A stretch of DNA of 8,224 nucleotides, from NCBI GenBank assembly GCA_013298245.1, contig JAAFHD010000152.1, forward strand, positions 1 through 8,224, read 5' to 3'. Below are positions 1 to 6,040 of this stretch, in pieces; within the stretch, counting starts at the first letter, position 1; each line of letters begins with the position of its first letter. The position numbers and the translations under genes were made by a program. The notes beneath the pieces were generated by a model. It saw only the letters and a list, made by a program, of their open reading frames with translations. It did not search any database and had not been told where the DNA came from. This DNA is from Alphaproteobacteria bacterium. Its GTDB lineage: Bacteria > Pseudomonadota > Alphaproteobacteria > Acetobacterales > Acetobacteraceae.

Positions 1-60
1 CGCCAGCGGGGCCGGCGCGGCTTCAGGGCGCGCGCGGCGGGCCTTGCCGCGTCAGGGTGC

Positions 61-83
61 AAACGGGCGGCGCGGCGCCGCCG
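61..83 (-). terminator. Possible weak intrinsic terminator after the TRAP operon
   Basis: On the minus strand, starting about 10 bases past the stop codon of the large permease gene, there is a perfect 7-bp GC stem (GGCGGCG, loop CCG, CGCCGCC; plus positions 66-82) followed by CG and only three T residues. Its position suits the end of the leftward operon. The T-run is too short for a convincing Rho-independent terminator, and GC-rich DNA makes such stems by chance. I see no gene in the remaining bases 1-60, although they contain no plus-strand stop codon, so a convergent gene could in principle enter from the left. Confidence 0.3.
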
Positions 84-92
84 CTTTGGGCA

Positions 93-1376
93 TCACCGCC
101 CCAGCCAGACCAGCGCCATCGGCACCGCCTCCACATAGGTGATCAGCACCATCACCACGAGGCTTGATAGAAACAGCGGGATCAACGCGCGGCTGATCGC
201 GGCCATGCCCACGCCCGCGATTTTCGCCGCCACGAACAGCGTGCCGCCCACGGGCGGCGAGTACAGCCCGATCGCCAGGTTGCAGGTGAAGATGATGCCC
301 AGATGGACGTTGTCGATGCCATAGGCCTGCGCCGCCGGCAGAAACAGCGGTGCGGCCAGCACCATCGCCGGCAATGGCTCCAGGAAGACGCCCAACACCA
401 GCAGCACCAGGTTCAGCAGCAGCAGGAAGGCCCAGCGTTCATGGGCGACGCCGCGCACCAGTTCCAGCATCTGTGCCGGCACCTGTTCCAGCGTGATCAG
501 CCAGGCCAGGGCGCTGGTGGCGCCGATCACCAGCATCACCACCGCACTCGTCACCATGCTCGCGCGCAGGATCGATGGCAGCAGCGACACCGGCAGGCTG
601 CGATACACCACCATGGACACGAACAGCGCATAGACGGTGGCAACACCCGCGGCCTCGGTGGGCGTAAAGACGCCGCTGTAGATGCCGCCCAGGATGATGA
701 TGGGCATCAGCAGCGCCGGCGCGCAGGCGCGGAAGGAGGCGATGATCTCCGCGCGCGATGCGCCGCGCCCGCCGGGATCGCAGCCGGTGCTGCGCCCTTC
801 CCACACGCAGACCACCATCAACGCGATGCCGAAGAGGATGCCGGGCACGATGCCGGCGATGAAGAGTTCGGCCACAGATGTATTGGCGACGAAGCCGAAG
901 ACCAGCATCGGGATCGAGGGTGGGATGATAATGCCGAGCGTCCCCGCGGTCGCGATCAACGCACCGGTGAAAGCTGGCCGATAACCAGCCGCCGCCATGC
1001 CCGGCGCCATCACCGTGCCGATCGCGGCCGCGGTTGCGATGGCGGAACCCGAGACCGCGCCGAACATCATGCAGCCCACCACGGTGACGATGCCCAACCC
1101 GCCCGGCAGAAAGCCGAACAGCGTGCGCGCAAAAGCGATCAGCCTTTCGCCCACGCCGCCGCGGCTGATGATCTCGCCCGAGAGAATGAACAGCGGCACC
1201 GCCACCAGGTGGAAAGGCTCCACACCGCCGATGAAATTCACCATCAGCGCCTGCGTCGGGTAGGGAAAATCCAGCGTGATATTGGACAGCACCGCGGTGC
1301 CGAGCAGCGCCCAGACCAAGGGCACGCCCAGCAGCGCGAGCGCGAAGAAAATGCCGGTGATGATACCCAGAAACAT
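93..1376 (-). CDS. TRAP transporter large permease subunit (DctM type)
   Basis: This 427-residue protein is the channel-forming subunit of a tripartite ATP-independent periplasmic transporter, which uses an ion gradient across the inner membrane to take up organic acids delivered by the binding protein. It is hydrophobic almost throughout, with roughly a dozen membrane segments. Typical DctM stretches are visible: a Gly/Ala/Ser-rich motif around residues 105-126 (FGAVSGSA, then TVMAPGM), TLGIIIPPSIP at 146-156, the FTPTEAAG segment at 237-244, and the C-terminal LYSPPVGG at 371-378. Its length is normal for the family. The start is supported by a GAGG ribosome-binding site (1384-1387) 7 bases upstream that overlaps the stop of the small subunit gene. 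The gap between those two genes is 9 bases, and this is the last gene of the leftward operon. The substrate cannot be deduced from this subunit. Confidence 0.95.
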   Translation of the reverse strand: MFLGIITGIFFALALLGVPLVWALLGTAVLSNITLDFPYPTQALMVNFIGGVEPFHLVAVPLFILSGEIISRGGVGERLIAFARTLFGFLPGGLGIVTVVGCMMFGAVSGSAIATAAAIGTVMAPGMAAAGYRPAFTGALIATAGTLGIIIPPSIPMLVFGFVANTSVAELFIAGIVPGILFGIALMVVCVWEGRSTGCDPGGRGASRAEIIASFRACAPALLMPIIILGGIYSGVFTPTEAAGVATVYALFVSMVVYRSLPVSLLPSILRASMVTSAVVMLVIGATSALAWLITLEQVPAQMLELVRGVAHERWAFLLLLNLVLLVLGVFLEPLPAMVLAAPLFLPAAQAYGIDNVHLGIIFTCNLAIGLYSPPVGGTLFVAAKIAGVGMAAISRALIPLFLSSLVVMVLITYVEAVPMALVWLGR

Positions 1377-1385
1377 GCACAGTCC

Positions 1386-1898
1386 TCAGACGTCTGACCA
1401 ATCCGGCAGGCGCCCGCGCAGCACCGCCAGAAGGTCGTGAAGAACGAAGGGAATGGCGAGCACCGCCGAGACCGGCATGCCCGCGTAAAGCAGCCCCTGC
1501 GGCCAGAACAGCACGGTGGTTTCCTGCGCCCAGGTGCGCTCACAGATGGCGATGCCGTACCAGGCGATGACGCAGAGCAACGCCAGCGTGCCGACCAGCA
1601 CAAGCGCTTCCAGGGCAAGGCGCGCGCGGCCTGGCAGCGCCTCGATCAACTCGCCGACGCGCATATGCGCACCGCGTTGCAGCGCCGCCGTGCCGCCCAG
1701 GAAACTGCCCCAGACCAGGCAGAAGGTGACCAGCTCCCCGCTCCACGCCACATCCCAATCGAAGATGAAGCGCGAGAGCACGTTGAAGAAGATCAGCACG
1801 GTGATGATCGCGGCTGCGACCACCAGTGCGGCGTCGATCACCAGGCCAAGCGCGCGCAAGGCACGCGGCATGTCGCGCCGGGGCGAGGCGAAGCTCAT
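1386..1898 (-). CDS. TRAP transporter small permease subunit (DctQ type)
   Basis: This 170-residue membrane protein is the small subunit that pairs with the large permease of the TRAP transporter. It has the usual four hydrophobic segments, near residues 18-40, 54-72, 95-117 and 134-158. The family signature is visible as FFNVLSRFIFDWDVAWSGEL (37-56), followed by LVWGSFLGG and RGAHMRV around 61-81. The reading frame stays open far upstream, but the start is placed at the ATG that overlaps the TGA of the binding-protein gene in an ATGA (1895-1898). The family homology begins there, and upstream sequence in this frame is an out-of-frame shadow of the binding-protein gene. There is no Shine-Dalgarno sequence before this ATG, so translation probably depends on coupling to the preceding gene. 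An internal Met at residue 10 is an alternative start. Confidence 0.92.
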   Translation of the reverse strand: MSFASPRRDMPRALRALGLVIDAALVVAAAIITVLIFFNVLSRFIFDWDVAWSGELVTFCLVWGSFLGGTAALQRGAHMRVGELIEALPGRARLALEALVLVGTLALLCVIAWYGIAICERTWAQETTVLFWPQGLLYAGMPVSAVLAIPFVLHDLLAVLRGRLPDWSDV

Positions 1899-2893
1899 GC
1901 GCGCGCGCGGCGGATGGTCTCGGCTTCGGCCAGCAGCGTGTCCACCTCGGCGCCATAGGCTTCGCGGGCGCGGGTGTAGACGCTTTGCACGGCATCGCGG
2001 AACGGGCCGATCGCGGGGCGGTTGATGCGCGCGCCGCGGCTTTCCATTTCCCGCAGCTGGCCGGCTTCGGCCTCGCGCACGGCGTTGCGGCTGAAGGCGG
2101 CGGCCTCGCGCGCGGCGGTCATGACATGTTCGCGGTCGGCGGCGTTCAGGCGCTGCCAGCTGCGTTCGGCCATCGCCAGCGGCAACGGGCTGTAGACGTG
2201 CTGCGTCATGGTGATGTGCGGTGCCACTTCGTAGAAGCGCAGCGCGTGGATGGTGTCGATCGGGTTTTCCTGGCCGATCACGGTGCCTTGCTGGATCGCC
2301 AAGTATACCTCGGTCACTGGCAGCACGACGGGGTTGAAGCCGATCGCTTCCATGATCCAACGGATCATGTCGTTGGGGAAAACGCGCATGCGCAAGCCGC
2401 GCGCATCGGCCGGCGAATTCAGCGGCGCGCGCGTGGTGAAGCTGCGGAAACCGGCTTCCCAGGTGGCGATCATGCGCAGGCCGCGCGCGGGCAGTTGCGC
2501 GAATTGCGCCGCGATCCAGCGCGATTCATCGTAGAGCGCCCAGCCCTGTTCGTAGGTATCGACCAGGAAGGGCAGGGCGGTCAGGTTCAGCGGCCGGTGA
2601 TGCGGCGCGTAGGAACCAGGTGCTGAGACGGTGAAATCAATGCCGCCCAGTTGCAGCTGCTCGATCGCGCGCGGGTCATTCGCCAGCTGGCCGGAATGGA
2701 AGACCTGCACATTGATGCGCCCGCCCGTCAGGTCGCGCAGGCGCGTGGAAAAACGCTCGGCCGCGGCCTGGCGGCTGCCGGTGCCGCTGTCGGTGTGGCT
2801 GAAGCGCATGGTGATGGCCTGCGCGCGCGCGATGGCAGGTGCGGCCAGAATGCCGGCGCTGGCCAGCATGATGGTGCGACGGGTGTTGGTCAT
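1895..2893 (-). CDS. TRAP transporter periplasmic solute-binding protein (DctP type)
   Basis: This 332-residue protein is the periplasmic receptor that captures the substrate and hands it to the TRAP membrane subunits. It starts with an export signal containing a twin arginine (R5-R6), a hydrophobic stretch and a likely cleavage site after ARA or AQA (residues 24-26). The mature part shows the family pattern: FSHTDSGTG near 31-39, FHSGQL at 65-70, and GLRMRVFPN at 166-174. R170 there aligns with the conserved arginine that binds the substrate carboxylate in DctP/SiaP proteins. LPVTEVYLAIQQG (191-203) and GQENP (207-211) follow. The start is set by the signal peptide and by an excellent ribosome-binding site, AAGGAGG (2899-2905), 5 bases away. 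This is the strongest such site in the operon and fits the need for excess binding protein. The gap to the upstream oxidoreductase gene is 17 bases. The conserved arginine suggests a carboxylate ligand; its identity is unknown. Confidence 0.95.
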   Translation of the reverse strand: MTNTRRTIMLASAGILAAPAIARAQAITMRFSHTDSGTGSRQAAAERFSTRLRDLTGGRINVQVFHSGQLANDPRAIEQLQLGGIDFTVSAPGSYAPHHRPLNLTALPFLVDTYEQGWALYDESRWIAAQFAQLPARGLRMIATWEAGFRSFTTRAPLNSPADARGLRMRVFPNDMIRWIMEAIGFNPVVLPVTEVYLAIQQGTVIGQENPIDTIHALRFYEVAPHITMTQHVYSPLPLAMAERSWQRLNAADREHVMTAAREAAAFSRNAVREAEAGQLREMESRGARINRPAIGPFRDAVQSVYTRAREAYGAEVDTLLAEAETIRRARA

Positions 2894-2897
2894 GTTT

Positions 2898-2905
2898 CCC
2901 TCCTT
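2898..2905 (-). promoter_or_regulatory. Strong ribosome-binding site of the TRAP binding-protein gene
   Basis: The minus strand reads AAGGAGGG followed by AAAC and then ATG, close to a full match to the anti-Shine-Dalgarno sequence at a good distance. Most other starts in the same operon are overlapping ATGA junctions with weak or no such site, so this element probably raises binding-protein synthesis above that of its neighbours. Confidence 0.8.
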
Positions 2906-2910
2906 GGTGG

Positions 2911-3930
2911 TCAGACGTCGACGAAGCGTTGTTCGTCGGCGGATCGGTAGATGGCCTCTTCGATTTCCATGTTGCGCAGCCAGGCGCGCGCGGTGTTGGG
3001 CACGGGCGTGCCATGCGCGATGTGGGCGTGTGCGGCGGCGGTCTGGTGGAAGACGCAATCGCCGCCGAAGCCGCGTGCGTGCCATTCGTATGTGTGTTCG
3101 CGCTCCGCACCGCCATGCGGGCGGATGAACAGCCGGCCATAGCCATCCAGCCTGATCTGCCCGCCAGTGCCTTCGACCAGCAGCACGCCATTGGTCATGC
3201 GCGCATCATCGCTCGGGTGGTCCAGCAGGCGGTTGCCATCGACGATGCCGCTGCGGCGCGCATTGGCGAAGGCGAACAACACCGTCGCCGCATCCTCCGC
3301 GCGCACGGCGGGGTTGAGGCTGCGCAGGCGCGCGAAGATGCCGGTGACTTCGCCGAACAGCATCCGGAAAACGTCGATCAAATGAATCACCGTCTCATGC
3401 ACCAAAAAGCGCGGCATGGTGCGGAAATAGGGTTGGCGCGCGAGGTAGGCGTCCGGCCCCTGGCCATCGCCGGAGCGCAGGCGGAAGGAGATGTCGAGCG
3501 GTTCGCCGATGGCGCCCTGCGCCAGCAGCCGCGCGGTTTCCGCGAACCACGGCATGAAGCGGAAATTCTCGTGGATGATGAGGGTGCCGCCCGCGTTTTC
3601 GGCGGCATCCACGATCGCGACGGCGGTGGGCCAATCGGGCGCCAAGGGTTTTTGGCAGATCACCGCGACACCGCGCGCGTGGCACAGCGCGATCAGCGCC
3701 GCATGGGTTTCGGGCGGCGTCACGATGTCCACGACATCCAGCGCGCCGGCGTCCAGCATGGACTGCGCATCGGCGAAGGCGCGCGCGCCTTCGAATTCGC
3801 CTGCGGCAGCGGTCGCGCGCGCGATATCGGCATCACAAATCGCTGCCACCCGCACCGGCAAACGCGCCCACGCATCGCGATGAAACCGCGCGAAATACCC
3901 GCAGCCAATGATGCCGACGCGCAGGCTCAT
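2911..3930 (-). CDS. Gfo/Idh/MocA family NAD(P)-dependent oxidoreductase
   Basis: This 339-residue cytoplasmic enzyme belongs to the glucose-fructose oxidoreductase/inositol dehydrogenase/MocA family, which oxidises or reduces hydroxyl, keto or imine groups on sugars, polyols and related acids with NAD(P). The N-terminal Rossmann fold is clear: VGIIGCGYFARFH at 5-17 with the GxGxxA pattern at G9, G11 and A14. DIVTPPETH at 68-76 follows. The family EKP motif appears as CQKP (92-95), keeping catalytic-type K94 but with Q in place of E. In the C-terminal domain HETVIHLIDVFRMLFGE (178-194) supplies H183 and D186, in the place of the usual HxxD active-site residues. The start overlaps the TGA of the upstream dehydrogenase gene in an ATGA (3927-3930), with a GGAG site (3942-3945) 11 bases upstream. 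The frame is open further upstream, but the family homology begins at MSLRVGIIG. The substrate is unknown. Confidence 0.92.
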   Translation of the reverse strand: MSLRVGIIGCGYFARFHRDAWARLPVRVAAICDADIARATAAAGEFEGARAFADAQSMLDAGALDVVDIVTPPETHAALIALCHARGVAVICQKPLAPDWPTAVAIVDAAENAGGTLIIHENFRFMPWFAETARLLAQGAIGEPLDISFRLRSGDGQGPDAYLARQPYFRTMPRFLVHETVIHLIDVFRMLFGEVTGIFARLRSLNPAVRAEDAATVLFAFANARRSGIVDGNRLLDHPSDDARMTNGVLLVEGTGGQIRLDGYGRLFIRPHGGAEREHTYEWHARGFGGDCVFHQTAAAHAHIAHGTPVPNTARAWLRNMEIEEAIYRSADEQRFVDV

Positions 3931-5015
3931 CCCGGGATCTGCTCCGCGATCGCACGCGCCACATCCGCGGTACCTGCGCCGCCGAATTCGGCCGTGCGCA
4001 GGCCGGCGGCGAAGGCGCCATCCACCGCCGCTTCCAGTTCCGCCGCCGCATTGCACCAAGCCTGGCCCGCGCCCTCAGCGCCCAGCCAATCCAGCATCAT
4101 CGCGGCTGACAGAATCATCGCCGTCGGGTTCGCGAGCCCCTTGCCGGCGATGTCGGGGCCGGTGCCATGGCTCGGCTGGAACATCGCATGGCCATCGCCG
4201 ATATCGGCCGACGGCGCGTATCCCATGCCGCCGATCAACCCGGCACCCAGGTCCGACAGGATGTCGCCGAACATGTTCTCCATCGGCAGCACGTCGTAGT
4301 CCCAGGGGCGGCGCACCAGGTCGAGCGCCATCGCGTCCACATATTGGTGGCCGGCCGGAATCCCAGGGAATTCGCGCGTCACATCGTCAAACACGCGGCG
4401 CATGAAGGCCATGGAGGAGAAGACATTCGCCTTGTCCACCAGGGTGACTTTCTGCGGCCGACCCATGCGCAACGCGCGCCGTTCGGCCAACTGGAAGGCG
4501 AAGCGCGAGAGCCGTTCGGTGGTCGCACGCGTGATCACCATGGTGTCGCGCGCTTCGGTGTCGCCGATCTGCTCGCCGCGGCCGCGCGCCCAGAACAGGC
4601 CCTCGGTGCTTTCGCGCAGGATGACCAGGTCGATCTCCTTCGCGCGCGGATGAGCCAGCGCCAAAGGCACGCCAGGAATGGCACGGATCGGCCGCACGCC
4701 GGCATAGAGATTCAACCGGATGCGCAGGTCGATCTGCGGCGTGATTTCGGTGCCGTCCGCCTGGCGGATTCCGGGCCAGCCCATGGCGCCGAACAGGATG
4801 GCGTCGGCGGCGCGCGCGCGGTCAAACACAGCCTCGCTCATCGCCTCGCCAGTGTCGCGGAAGGCGAAGGCGCCGGCGCGCAGCGTTTCCGTGGCCAGGC
4901 CCAGCCCGTGTCGGCGCGTCAGCTTGGACAGCACGCCCAGCGCCGCGTCCATCACCTCCACGCCGATGCCATCGCCCGGCATCACCGCAACCCGCACCGC
5001 GTTTCCTACAGCCAT
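3927..5015 (-). CDS. Isocitrate/isopropylmalate dehydrogenase family protein (LeuB/tartrate-dehydrogenase-like)
   Basis: This 362-residue enzyme belongs to the family of metal- and NAD(P)-dependent beta-decarboxylating dehydrogenases that act on 2-hydroxy acids of the malate type (isocitrate, 3-isopropylmalate, tartrate, homoisocitrate). Visible motifs are PGDGIG at 13-18, LRIRLNLYAGVRPI at 97-110 with candidate substrate arginines R98, R100 and R108, LRESTEG at 133-139 (R134), VDKANV at 193-198 with the catalytic-type lysine K195, D227 in the YVDAMA segment, and MFGDILSDLGAGLIGG at 248-263 with metal ligands D251 and D255. In HGTGPDIAGKG (283-293), D288-I289 matches the NAD-preferring arrangement of isopropylmalate dehydrogenases rather than the Lys-Tyr pair of NADP-isocitrate enzymes. 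The start overlaps the end of the regulator gene by 10 bases and has a GGAG (5025-5028) 9 bases upstream. Its place in a catabolic transporter operon, away from leucine genes, argues against housekeeping LeuB. The substrate is open. Confidence 0.9.
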   Translation of the reverse strand: MAVGNAVRVAVMPGDGIGVEVMDAALGVLSKLTRRHGLGLATETLRAGAFAFRDTGEAMSEAVFDRARAADAILFGAMGWPGIRQADGTEITPQIDLRIRLNLYAGVRPIRAIPGVPLALAHPRAKEIDLVILRESTEGLFWARGRGEQIGDTEARDTMVITRATTERLSRFAFQLAERRALRMGRPQKVTLVDKANVFSSMAFMRRVFDDVTREFPGIPAGHQYVDAMALDLVRRPWDYDVLPMENMFGDILSDLGAGLIGGMGYAPSADIGDGHAMFQPSHGTGPDIAGKGLANPTAMILSAAMMLDWLGAEGAGQAWCNAAAELEAAVDGAFAAGLRTAEFGGAGTADVARAIAEQIPG

Positions 5016-5695
5016 GCGAGGCCACTCCGTTCAATCAGCGCGATCAATTCGGCGCCGCCCCGGCGCCGATGCAGGCGGAACAACTCCCGCGCGCCATCGC
5101 CATCACCGGCGGCGATCGCGAGCAGAATCGCGCGGTGTTCGGCGGTGGACGCCTCGGGCAACGGGCGCAGGTTCAGCGTGACCATCCGCCCGCGATGCGA
5201 CTGGTCCCACACCTGCATGACCATCGCAGCCAGGCGCGGATTGCCGCAGGCATCGAGCAGGCTGCGGTGGAAATCCTCATCAGCCGTGGCCCAGGCCTGG
5301 CGGTCGCCGGCACGCAGTGCCGCTTCCATCGCATCACACGCCGCGTGCAGTGGTGCCAGCACATCGGCCGAGGGCCGGCGGCGCGCCAGCAATTCAGCGG
5401 CCTTCGGCTCCAGGCTTTCCAGCACATCGTAGATTTCGCGCATGTCAGCGGCGGCCAACGGCAGCACGCGCATGCCATGGCGCGGCGTGACGGCGACCAG
5501 GCCATCTTGCGCCAGGCGCATCATCGCCTCGCGCACCGGCGTGCGCGACATGCCGAGCTCCAGCGCCAATGCCGCTTCCAGCCACTGGCTGTGCGCGGGC
5601 ATGGCGTTGTCGAGGATCATCGCCTTCAGGCGCCGATGCGCGGCCTCGGCGGCGGTGGCATGCGGCGGGGCGGGCAGGGCGCGGGCGGCGTTCAT
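5006..5695 (-). CDS. GntR family transcriptional regulator, FCD (FadR C-terminal) subfamily
   Basis: This 229-residue DNA-binding regulator probably controls this locus in response to a small carboxylate ligand. The N-terminal winged helix-turn-helix spans about residues 15-80, with the recognition region LELGMSRTPVREAMMRLAQDGLV (45-67) being typical GntR. The C-terminal all-helical FCD domain (about 87-215) carries the pattern of metal-binding residues seen in this subfamily: D139 and H143 (DEDFH), H187 (EHRAIL) and H209 (LHRRRG). The start is placed at the only ATG downstream of the predicted transcription start (about 5764). The frame stays open to an ATG at 5815, but that codon lies upstream of the promoter. 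No Shine-Dalgarno sequence precedes 5695; a 12-codon leader frame ends on it in an ATGA. As first gene of the leftward operon, behind a palindrome overlapping its own promoter, it is likely autoregulated. Confidence 0.92.
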   Translation of the reverse strand: MNAARALPAPPHATAAEAAHRRLKAMILDNAMPAHSQWLEAALALELGMSRTPVREAMMRLAQDGLVAVTPRHGMRVLPLAAADMREIYDVLESLEPKAAELLARRRPSADVLAPLHAACDAMEAALRAGDRQAWATADEDFHRSLLDACGNPRLAAMVMQVWDQSHRGRMVTLNLRPLPEASTAEHRAILLAIAAGDGDGARELFRLHRRRGGAELIALIERSGLAWL

Positions 5696-5727
5696 GCGGG
5701 CGGTTGGTGGGCGGGGTGTTCGGGCAT
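5692..5727 (-). CDS. Candidate leader peptide upstream of the regulator gene
   Basis: A 12-codon frame (ATG to TGA, 11 residues, MPEHPAHQPPA) lies in the predicted 5' untranslated region. It ends in a TGA that overlaps the regulator's ATG (ATGA, 5692-5695). It is preceded by AAAGG 5 bases upstream of its ATG, whereas the regulator start has no recognisable ribosome-binding site. This fits translational coupling, in which ribosomes finishing the leader restart on the regulator. Such short frames arise easily by chance, and the peptide itself resembles nothing I know. Confidence 0.3.
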   Translation of the reverse strand: MPEHPAHQPPA

Positions 5728-5759
5728 GGTGGCCTTTGGCGCGGTTGTTCTGGGACGTA

Positions 5760-5775
5760 TTAACGTATGCATTAA
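5760..5775. promoter_or_regulatory. Candidate GntR operator palindrome overlapping the -10 box
   Basis: TTAACGTATGCATTAA is an imperfect inverted repeat: the two 8-base half-sites TTAACGTA and TTAATGCA agree at 6 of 8 positions, with perfect TTAA ends. It covers five of six bases of the leftward -10 box and the expected transcription start. FCD-type GntR proteins commonly bind short AT-containing palindromes near their own promoters, so the regulator encoded just downstream is the natural candidate. The ATTAACG word also occurs as a direct repeat at 5759-5765 and 5771-5777, with a 12-base period. Confidence 0.5.
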
Positions 5776-5799
5776 CGGATGGGACATGGGTGCTGTCAA
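5771..5799 (-). promoter_or_regulatory. Sigma70-type promoter of the leftward operon
   Basis: On the minus strand a perfect consensus -35 box TTGACA (5794-5799) is followed after exactly 17 bases by GTTAAT (5771-5776), which matches the last four positions of the TATAAT consensus. Transcription would begin near 5764 and leave about 70 bases before the regulator ATG at 5695. Both position and direction suit expression of the whole regulator-enzyme-transporter operon. The -10 box is covered by a palindrome, suggesting repression by occlusion. Confidence 0.65.
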
Positions 5800-5875
5800 G
5801 CGACAACCGCGGCAAATTCGACGGTCTTTCGCGCAGATTAATGGTATTCTTGTAACATTATCCAAGGCCGGGCCC

Positions 5876-5891
5876 ACCCGCATTACCCGCA
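5876..5891. repeat. Short direct repeat in the intergenic region
   Basis: The 7-base word ACCCGCA occurs twice (5876-5882 and 5885-5891) separated by TT, giving a 9-base period. It adjoins the inverted repeat at 5893-5917, whose arms carry the related word ACCGC. These may be half-sites of a second regulator or a chance feature of GC-rich DNA. Confidence 0.35.
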
Positions 5892-5892
5892 G

Positions 5893-5917
5893 ATACCGCG
5901 GATTGCACATGCGGTAT
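5893..5917. repeat. Inverted repeat upstream of the rightward operon
   Basis: The arms ATACCGC (5893-5899) and GCGGTAT (5911-5917) are perfect 7-base complements separated by 11 bases. The element could be an operator for the rightward operon or a small hairpin in its leader, depending on where transcription starts. No U-run follows directly, so it is not a terminator. It differs in sequence from the TTAA-type palindrome at 5760-5775. Confidence 0.4.
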
Positions 5918-6040
5918 TGTTCGCGCGATCTCATACAAAAGCTGGGAATGAAAGCCCGCACTCTGCCCCCACCCCACAACCCACACGCGCAGCAACAGGT
6001 CGCGATAGACAGCGCCACCCTCGCTTGCCACGGTGCCGCC

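Larger units (their letters stand above)
5696..6040. other. Divergent intergenic control region
   Basis: About 345 bases lie between the start codons of the two divergent operons. The stretch contains the most AT-rich patches of the window (about 5755-5780 and 5825-5862), as expected for promoters in GC-rich DNA. Nearest the regulator gene is a well-formed minus-strand promoter with an overlapping palindrome. Towards the rightward operon there is a 7-bp inverted repeat and a 7-bp direct repeat. The last hundred bases before 6041 (about 5940-6040) show no element I recognise and no good ribosome-binding site. I found no convincing -35/-10 pair for the rightward operon. Confidence 0.75.

Noticed and set aside
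1..60. Possible end or start of a further gene at the left edge
   Set aside because: The stretch is too short to show any family homology and contains no start codon with a ribosome-binding site, so no call is made.
303..1397. Long plus-strand open frame (364 codons) opposite the large permease gene
   Set aside because: Its product is Gln/His/Arg/Asp-rich low-complexity sequence, typical of a frame antisense to a GC-rich membrane-protein gene; the opposite strand has clear DctM homology.
1386..1397. Perfect 12-bp palindrome TCAGACGTCTGA at the end of the small permease gene
   Set aside because: It is made of the last coding triplets (Ser-Asp-Val-stop) and has no spacer for a hairpin loop; most likely coincidence. 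A similar TCAGACGTC at 2911-2919 also just encodes a Asp-Val-stop ending.
1899..2360. Upstream extension of the small permease frame
   Set aside because: The extension lies inside the binding-protein gene in another frame; DctQ homology and the ATGA junction both point to a start at 1898.
4167..5432. Plus-strand open frame (421 codons) across the dehydrogenase and regulator genes
   Set aside because: It crosses two well-supported minus-strand genes, has His/Arg/Gln-rich composition and no family motif.
5696..5815. Upstream extension of the regulator to an ATG at 5815
   Set aside because: It would place the start codon upstream of the -35 box at 5794-5799 and add residues without GntR homology.
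5903..5939. TTGCAC with ATACAA as a promoter for the rightward operon
   Set aside because: The spacing between the two hexamers is 25 bases, far outside the 15-19 range, and nothing better fits at the correct distance.
5069..6040. Upstream extension of the DAO-type oxidoreductase frame
   Set aside because: It runs antisense through the regulator gene and the promoter region; the FAD-binding fold begins directly after the ATG at 6041.
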